From the NCBI RefSeq assembly GCF_900230195.1, contig NZ_OCNE01000012.1, positions 1 to 64,000 on the forward strand: 64,000 nt of DNA, read 5' to 3'. Numbering within the stretch: the first letter of the stretch is position 1; every line of letters starts with the position of its first letter. The notes beneath the pieces are model-generated. The model was given only the letters and a program-made list of their open reading frames with translations, searched no databases and had not been told where the DNA came from. This DNA is from Streptomyces zhaozhouensis. GTDB taxonomy: Bacteria > Actinomycetota > Actinomycetes > Streptomycetales > Streptomycetaceae. Positions 59,116-64,000 of the stretch are shown in pieces. Position numbers and translations under genes: made by a program.

Positions 59116-59996
59116 AGCCCGGCCTTTCGGTAGCGGCGTCCCAGCAGCAGGTAGCAGGCGACGGTGACGAGGACCGCGGTGGCCAGCAGGGCGACCCCGG
59201 CGACGTCGGTGGGCGGCTCCTCGAACGGGTAGCTCGACGTGCCGCCGAGGAAGGCGGACTGGATGCCGTCGACCACCGAGCCGGGCGAGAAGATCCCGAT
59301 CCAGCCGAGCGCGTCCTCGCTGCCGGCGTCGTAGGCGACGGCCTGGAGGGCGGTGACCGCGAAGTACGGGATGGTCAGCACCCCGATGACGGCCGCCACG
59401 CCGAACCCGCGGCGCGGGGTGAGGCTCGCGACCCACAGCGCGATCGCCGCGTGCAGCAGGGCGAAGACCACGGATATCACCAGGCCCTGGGCGAAGCCCT
59501 TGGTCTGGTCGGCGAAGCCCAACTCGGCGAGCAGCCCGCCGATGTACGCGATCACCAGCGGCAGCGCCACGAAGAGGAAGATCGCGGAGCTGAGCGCCGC
59601 GTACTTGGCCGCCACGTAGTCGCCGCGCTCGATGGGACGCGAGAAGTACAGCGGGGTGACCTTGTACCGCAGGTCGAGGGAGACCATCTGCGGGGCGGCC
59701 AGCGCGATGTAGAGGCCGACGATCGGCTGCATGAACAGCGCGTAGCTCGTGTACTCGATCGGCAGCTCGTCCAGGCCGACGAACGCGGCGATCGCCACCA
59801 TCACCAGGGCGGGCGCCGCCATGATCCCGAACAGGCCCATCGGCAGCACCTTGGAACGCGCCGAGCGGCCGAGGCCGAACGAACCGCGCAGCGAGTGCGT
59901 GAAGAGCGCGCGCCTGGCGTAGGAGATCCCCAGCCGCTCGCCCGTGTAGGAGCGGTAGCCGATGTTGTGGATCCGGGCATCGGTGCCGGTGCTCAT
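59112..59996 (-). CDS. ABC transporter permease
   Basis: 294 aa, about six membrane helices after a ~45-residue cytoplasmic N-terminus (RIHNIGYRSYTGERLGISYA, the conserved start of this permease group). Includes SLDLRYKVTPLYFSRPIERG, characteristic of actinobacterial ABC-2 permeases paired with the neighbouring ATPase. Coupled to genes on both sides by 4-bp overlaps. Confidence 0.9.
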   Translation of the reverse strand: MSTGTDARIHNIGYRSYTGERLGISYARRALFTHSLRGSFGLGRSARSKVLPMGLFGIMAAPALVMVAIAAFVGLDELPIEYTSYALFMQPIVGLYIALAAPQMVSLDLRYKVTPLYFSRPIERGDYVAAKYAALSSAIFLFVALPLVIAYIGGLLAELGFADQTKGFAQGLVISVVFALLHAAIALWVASLTPRRGFGVAAVIGVLTIPYFAVTALQAVAYDAGSEDALGWIGIFSPGSVVDGIQSAFLGGTSSYPFEEPPTDVAGVALLATAVLVTVACYLLLGRRYRKAGL

Positions 59997-60964
59997 CGCT
60001 TGACCTCCGCGCTGGTGACCTCGGCCGTCTGGTCGGCACCGGCGTCGGGGCCGCGCCGGAACACCTCGGCTATCTCGTGCCGGCCGCGCTCCATCCGGAC
60101 CAGGCCGAGACCGAGCTCGACCACGGCGTCCCTGACCTTGTCGTAGACGCCGTCGTCGGTGATCTCCAGGTGGAGCTGGCGCCCGGGTGCCGTCACCGCC
60201 TCGATGCCGGAGGCGGCGAGCGCGGAACGCAGCGCCGCGGCACCGTCCGGGTGCGCGTCGCTGTCGGTCACCTCGACGGCGAGGGCCGCGGTGGCCTCGA
60301 CGAAGCTCGCCGTGGTCTGCGAACGCAGCAGCTTGCCGCCGTCGATGACCACGATGTGGTCGCTGGTGCGCTCCAACTCGCGCAACAGGTGCGAGGTGAC
60401 CAGCACGGAGATGCCGAAGTCGCTGTGGACGCGCCGGATCAGGCCCAGCATCTCGTCCCTGCCGACCGGGTCGAGGCCGTTGGTCGGCTCGTCGAGCAGC
60501 ACCAGCTTCGGGTCGTGCACCAGTGCCTGGGCCAGCTTCACCCGCTGCTTCATGCCCGTCGAGTAGCCGCCCATGGGACGGTACCGCTCCTCGTAGAGCC
60601 CGACGTGGCGCAGGGTGTCGGCCGTCCGCTCGCGGGCGGCGGTGCGGGGCAGCCCCGACATGGCGGCCATGTGCACCACGAACTCGGTGGCGCTCACGTC
60701 GGGCGGCAGGCAGTCGTGCTCGGGCATGTAGCCCACCTGCGCCCTGATGGCCGCGCCGTCGGCGGCGGAGTCGAGGCCGAGCACGGCGGCCGTGCCCTCG
60801 GTCGCGGGAGCCAACCCCAACAGGATCTTGATCAGGGTGGACTTGCCCGCGCCGTTGGACCCGACCAGGCCGGTCACACCGGGCTGGATGTCGATGGTCA
60901 GGCCGTCCAACGCGGTCACCCGGGGGTACCGCTTGGTCAAGCCGTTGGTTTGAATGACGCTCAC
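59993..60964 (-). CDS. ABC transporter ATPase
   Basis: 323 aa from the GTG at 60964 (an ATG at 60988 is an alternative; neither has a strong ribosome binding site). Walker A GLVGSNGAGKSTLIKI, signature YSTGMKQRVKLAQALV, Walker B LVLLDEPTNGLDP, switch TSHLLREL. First gene of the operon ATPase-permease-ATPase-permease. Two half-pairs in one operon suggest a duplicated exporter. Confidence 0.94.
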   Translation of the reverse strand: MSVIQTNGLTKRYPRVTALDGLTIDIQPGVTGLVGSNGAGKSTLIKILLGLAPATEGTAAVLGLDSAADGAAIRAQVGYMPEHDCLPPDVSATEFVVHMAAMSGLPRTAARERTADTLRHVGLYEERYRPMGGYSTGMKQRVKLAQALVHDPKLVLLDEPTNGLDPVGRDEMLGLIRRVHSDFGISVLVTSHLLRELERTSDHIVVIDGGKLLRSQTTASFVEATAALAVEVTDSDAHPDGAAALRSALAASGIEAVTAPGRQLHLEITDDGVYDKVRDAVVELGLGLVRMERGRHEIAEVFRRGPDAGADQTAEVTSAEVKR

Positions 60965-61033
60965 GAGGACGACGGTAGTCGCGACCATCGTCGCGCGCGT
61001 CAGCCTTCGGTAGCTGGTCCCGTGCCGGGGCCC

Positions 61034-62041
61034 CTAGGGGCCTGTCACGGCCGGTCGCCCGGAAACGGATGCCGCGGCTCCGGCCGCACCCGCTGTGACC
61101 TGTGCCATTCCCTCCAGCGCGATCTTCTCGAACGTCTCAGGGTCGGCGGCGAAGATCGAATCCTCGATCGGCCAGTGGACCACGAGTTCGTCGAAGCCCA
61201 GCTCGCGCACGCGCCCGACGTGGTCGACGAACGCGTCCACCGAGTCCAGCGTCGCCACCCCCGCCGGCCGGTCGCCGGCGTCCAGCAGCACCCGCCGCAG
61301 GTCGCCGGGGCGCCGGCCGCTGTCCTCGCAGACGCTGTCCAGCACCTCGACCTGCCGGGCCAGGCCGGCCAGGTAGTCGGCCGGGCTGGCGTCGTCGCCC
61401 AGGGTCTTGGGGTCGCCCGTCGTCACCCAGCCCTGCCCGTGCCGCGCGGCCAGCCGCATCCCGCGCCGCCCGGCGGCGGCCACCAGGAACGGCAGCCGGG
61501 GGCGCTGCACACAGCCGGGCTCGTTGCGCACCTCGCGCGCCGAGTAGAAGTCGCCGCGGTAGGAGACGCCGGTGACCGCGCCCTCCTCCTCGCCGCCCTG
61601 GCACAGCACCCGGTCGAGCAGCCGCAGGAACTCGGCGAACCGGTCGGCGCGCTCCCTGGGCGACCACGCCTCTTCGCCCAGCGCGGTGGCGTCGAAACCG
61701 GTGCCGCCCGAGCCGATGCCGAGGGTGACCCGGCCGCCCGAGATGTCGTCGAGGCTGAGCAGGTCCTTGGCCAACGGCACCGGGTGGCGGAAGTTGGGCG
61801 AGGTGACCAGGGTGCCGAGCCGCATCCGCTCGGTGACCACGGCCGCCGCCGTCAGCGTGGGCAGGGCGCCGAACCAGGCGCGGTCACGGAAGCCGCGCCA
61901 GGAGAGATGGTCGTAGGTGTAGGCGGCGTGGAAGCCCAACTCCTCGGCACGCTCCCAGCGTTGACGCCCGCCCTGGTCCCAGCGGTGGACGGGCAGGATC
62001 ACGGTGGAAAGCCGCAGTGCAGGCTCGGGAGGAACAGCCAT
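61034..62041 (-). CDS. LLM-class F420-dependent oxidoreductase
   Basis: 335 aa. Luciferase-like TIM barrel: WDQGGRQRWERAEELGFHAA, YTYDHLSWRG, LGTLVTSPNFRHPVPLAKDL, LGIGSGGTGFDA and RPRLPFLVAAAGRRGMRLAA, all standard LLM/F420 elements. GGAGGAACAGCC precedes the ATG. The substrate cannot be told. Divergent from the second HAD gene. Confidence 0.92.
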   Translation of the reverse strand: MAVPPEPALRLSTVILPVHRWDQGGRQRWERAEELGFHAAYTYDHLSWRGFRDRAWFGALPTLTAAAVVTERMRLGTLVTSPNFRHPVPLAKDLLSLDDISGGRVTLGIGSGGTGFDATALGEEAWSPRERADRFAEFLRLLDRVLCQGGEEEGAVTGVSYRGDFYSAREVRNEPGCVQRPRLPFLVAAAGRRGMRLAARHGQGWVTTGDPKTLGDDASPADYLAGLARQVEVLDSVCEDSGRRPGDLRRVLLDAGDRPAGVATLDSVDAFVDHVGRVRELGFDELVVHWPIEDSIFAADPETFEKIALEGMAQVTAGAAGAAASVSGRPAVTGP

Positions 62042-62180
62042 GAGCAGCAAGCGTAGGGCCTCGCCGGCCGTTCCAACGCCGCTTCTCAACAATGCGCCGG
62101 TCGGCCGCCCCCACGAGGGGCGCGGACGCCCCCAAGCCGGCCAGGACCGGGTGCCGCCGGCGGGCATATGCTGGGTGATC

Positions 62181-63017
62181 GTGCCAGAGACCGCGCCCCG
62201 GCGCCCCCGACTGATCGCTTCCGACCTCGACGGGACCCTCCTCCGCGACGACAAGACCGTCTCGCCCCGCACCGCCGACGCCCTGGCCGCCGCCGAAGCA
62301 GCCGGTGTGCGGATCGTCTTCGTCACCGGCCGCCCGGCCCGGTGGATGGGCGTGGTCAGCGCCCATCTGGACGGCCACGGCCTGGCGATCTGCGGCAACG
62401 GCGCCGCCGTCGTCGACCTGCGGGACGGCGGCCGGCTCGTCGAGGTGCGGCCGCTGCCCAGGGAGAACGCCCTCTCCGTGGTCCACGCGCTGCGTTCCGC
62501 CGCGCCGCGCACCACGTTCGCCGTGGAGCGCAGCGTCGGCCTGCACCAGGAGCCCGGCTACCCGCCGATGACCATGGACCCGGCGATCGAGGTGGCCCCC
62601 GTCGAGAAGCTGCTCGCCGAGGGCGAGAGCTACCGGGGCGCGCCGGTGCTGAAGCTGTTGGCACACCACCCGACCCTCGACCCCGACGCGTTCCTGGAGT
62701 TGGCGCGCCGGACGACCGGCCGGTGGGCCGAGTCGACGCGCTCCAGCCCCTCCGCGCTGCTGGAGATCAGCGCCCCCGGCGTCAGCAAGGCCACCACGCT
62801 GGCGCTGCGCTGCGCGCGGGACGGCATCGAGCCGGAGCGGGTCGTCGCGTTCGGGGACATGCCCAACGACCTGGAGATGCTGGGCTGGGCAGGCGCCGGC
62901 TACGCGATGGCCAACGCGCACCCGGCCGTGCTGGCGGCCACCGAGCACCGCGCGGGGAGCAACGAGGACGACGGCGTGGCCCGCGTCATCGAACGGCTGC
63001 TGCGGCTCCCGGAGTGA
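62181..63017 (+). CDS. Cof-type HAD-IIB phosphatase (second copy)
   Basis: 278 aa, GTG start at 62181 (another GTG two codons upstream). Motifs LIASDLDGTLLRDD, IVFVTGRPARW, GVSKATTLALRCA and VAFGDMPNDLEMLGWAG are the HAD-IIB set. Similar in layout to the protein at 54186, without its Pro-rich N-terminus. Substrate unknown. Confidence 0.92.
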   Translation: MPETAPRRPRLIASDLDGTLLRDDKTVSPRTADALAAAEAAGVRIVFVTGRPARWMGVVSAHLDGHGLAICGNGAAVVDLRDGGRLVEVRPLPRENALSVVHALRSAAPRTTFAVERSVGLHQEPGYPPMTMDPAIEVAPVEKLLAEGESYRGAPVLKLLAHHPTLDPDAFLELARRTTGRWAESTRSSPSALLEISAPGVSKATTLALRCARDGIEPERVVAFGDMPNDLEMLGWAGAGYAMANAHPAVLAATEHRAGSNEDDGVARVIERLLRLPE

Positions 63018-63038
63018 CCCGGCGGGCGCCGGCCGGGG

Positions 63039-63878
63039 TCAGGGCTCCTCGGAGGGTCCGGTGAAGTCGGGCCCCGCGTAGCCCGGCCGCGCGTAGTCCG
63101 GGTGGTAGCCGGGCGCCCGGCCCTCGCCCGGCCTCCCGCGCGCCTCCGCGTCCCGCGCCTCGCCGCCGCTGGAGAACTCCGGGCTGCTGAAGTGCGGACT
63201 GCTGTAACGCAACCGCGGCGTGCGCCCCTCAGCGGGCGGCGCGTCCGCTAACTCCCGCCGCAGCAGCGGCGCGAAGCCCTGCTCCAGCAGCGCCCGGCGC
63301 CACGCCCCGCGCGCCGTCGCCACCTCCTCGGTCAGCGCGGCGCCCGGCGCCGGCGCCGAGGCCCGGATCGAGGTGGCGCCGTTGCGCAGCGCCGCGACCC
63401 ACAGGGCGCCCACCGCGACCAGCGCGCCCCCGGAGGCCAGCAGCGCGAACGCCCAGCCGACCGAACGCATGGGCGCCGCGACCGACGGCTCCGGGCTGGC
63501 CAGCCGCAGCGCGTAGCCGAGCAGCAGGAACACCAGCGCGCTGGAGCCGGCCAGGACCGGGATCAGCGCGAACGTGACCAGCAGCCCCCCGGCGCCGCCG
63601 CGCCGCTTCGCCGTCCCGCCGCCTTCCCCACGCAGCGCGACAACGCCGCGCTCACCCTGGTCAGCAGCGCGTTGCCGGTCGCGGAGCGCGGCGAATCTTC
63701 GGTACTGGGGCTCGGCGGCCGTGAGGATCTCCGGCAGCGCGGCGAGGGCGGACTCCCGCAGCGCCGCGAGGCGTTCGGGGTCGGCGCCGGTCGACGCCCG
63801 CGCGGCGCGCAGCGCTTCGTCGAGCACCTGCTCGACTTCGGACCGGTCGCCCGCCGGCAGTTCGACTGGGCTGTTCAT
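63039..63878 (-). CDS. Two-helix membrane protein, unknown
   Basis: 279 aa from the ATG at 63878 (an ATG six codons upstream has GGGGG nearby). N-terminal helical domain (~1-85), two membrane helices (LLVTFALIPVLAGSSALVFL and GWAFALLASGGALVAVGALW), then a cytoplasmic tail rich in Gly/Pro/Tyr (YHPDYARPGYAGPDF). Conserved in streptomycetes as far as I recall; function unknown. Confidence 0.75.
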   Translation of the reverse strand: MNSPVELPAGDRSEVEQVLDEALRAARASTGADPERLAALRESALAALPEILTAAEPQYRRFAALRDRQRAADQGERGVVALRGEGGGTAKRRGGAGGLLVTFALIPVLAGSSALVFLLLGYALRLASPEPSVAAPMRSVGWAFALLASGGALVAVGALWVAALRNGATSIRASAPAPGAALTEEVATARGAWRRALLEQGFAPLLRRELADAPPAEGRTPRLRYSSPHFSSPEFSSGGEARDAEARGRPGEGRAPGYHPDYARPGYAGPDFTGPSEEP

Positions 63879-64000
63879 GGACGCCCCCAGATCCACTCAG
63901 GCAGAGAGCTGTTGAACGACGCTCGTTCGCACGGGGGTCGCGCCAACGGGGTCGTTGAGCAACGAAGGTCGTTGAGCCAGAAACCAAGATGGTAGAGCGC

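Overview
The window is chromosomal DNA of a Streptomyces-like actinomycete. The G+C content is very high, GTG starts and ATGA/GTGA start-stop overlaps are common, and the gene set is typical of that group: a subtilisin-inhibitor gene, DUF5926, many HATPase/PP2C/ECF-sigma regulators, the Sco/PCuAC/CopCD/DyP copper cluster, and F420-type LLM oxidoreductases. No rRNA, CRISPR array, transposase or secondary-metabolite cluster is visible.

Layout. (1) 1-5.4 kb: the 3' end of an RHS/YD-repeat polymorphic toxin, a probable immunity gene, and a NERD-helicase on the other strand. (2) 5.62-20.41 kb: a 14.8-kb integrated element. It is bounded by a perfect 45-bp direct repeat; the right copy is the 3' half of an intact tRNA-Arg(ACG), with a tyrosine integrase beside it. 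The element has a KorSA-like GntR repressor and a chain of overlapping small genes on the + strand (6.6-10.8 kb). The - strand carries a small HTH/DUF3987 replication-type operon (18.3-15.8 kb) and a single HK97-type major capsid gene with no portal, terminase, protease or tail genes. Between the two halves (11.9-12.9 kb) lies a non-coding array of long tandem palindromes built from ~11-bp phased words. This array, and the element as a possible capsid-carrying satellite, are the most novel things here. (3) 20.4-28.9 kb: tRNA-Ser genes, a secreted protease inhibitor, a very large degenerate hybrid sensor protein, and two sigma-70-type factors with small associated genes. (4) 29-37.7 kb: HtrA protease, glycerophosphodiesterase, HATPase regulator, DUF5926, prim-pol protein, a PP2C-like protein that looks catalytically dead, and a Pro-aminopeptidase. 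(5) 37.8-40.3 kb: a short Pro/Arg-rich leader peptide overlapping a pair of CNNM/CorC-type Mg transport genes, with the first gene's ribosome binding site inside a hairpin. (6) 40.4-45.0 kb: cyclophilin lipoprotein, TatA, TerD, BlaI/M56 pair, TerB, HATPase. (7) 45.3-51.4 kb: copper-handling cluster (membrane protein, YcnI, Sco, PCuAC, CopC-CopD, Tat-exported DyP peroxidase). (8) 51.4-64 kb: pheA, a DnaA-box-rich intergenic region, serS, two Cof-type HAD phosphatases, a GT4 glycosyltransferase, a four-gene ABC exporter operon, an LLM oxidoreductase and a membrane protein.

How the parts work together. The element's integrase, excisionase-like HTH proteins, XRE and GntR regulators form an integration/excision switch. 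DUF3987 and the palindrome array are the best candidates for replication or packaging functions. The copper cluster is the known extracytoplasmic Cu delivery set of Streptomyces. The CNNM pair is probably controlled by translational coupling through its leader peptide. All functional statements come from reading the sequence and from family knowledge; no database search was run.
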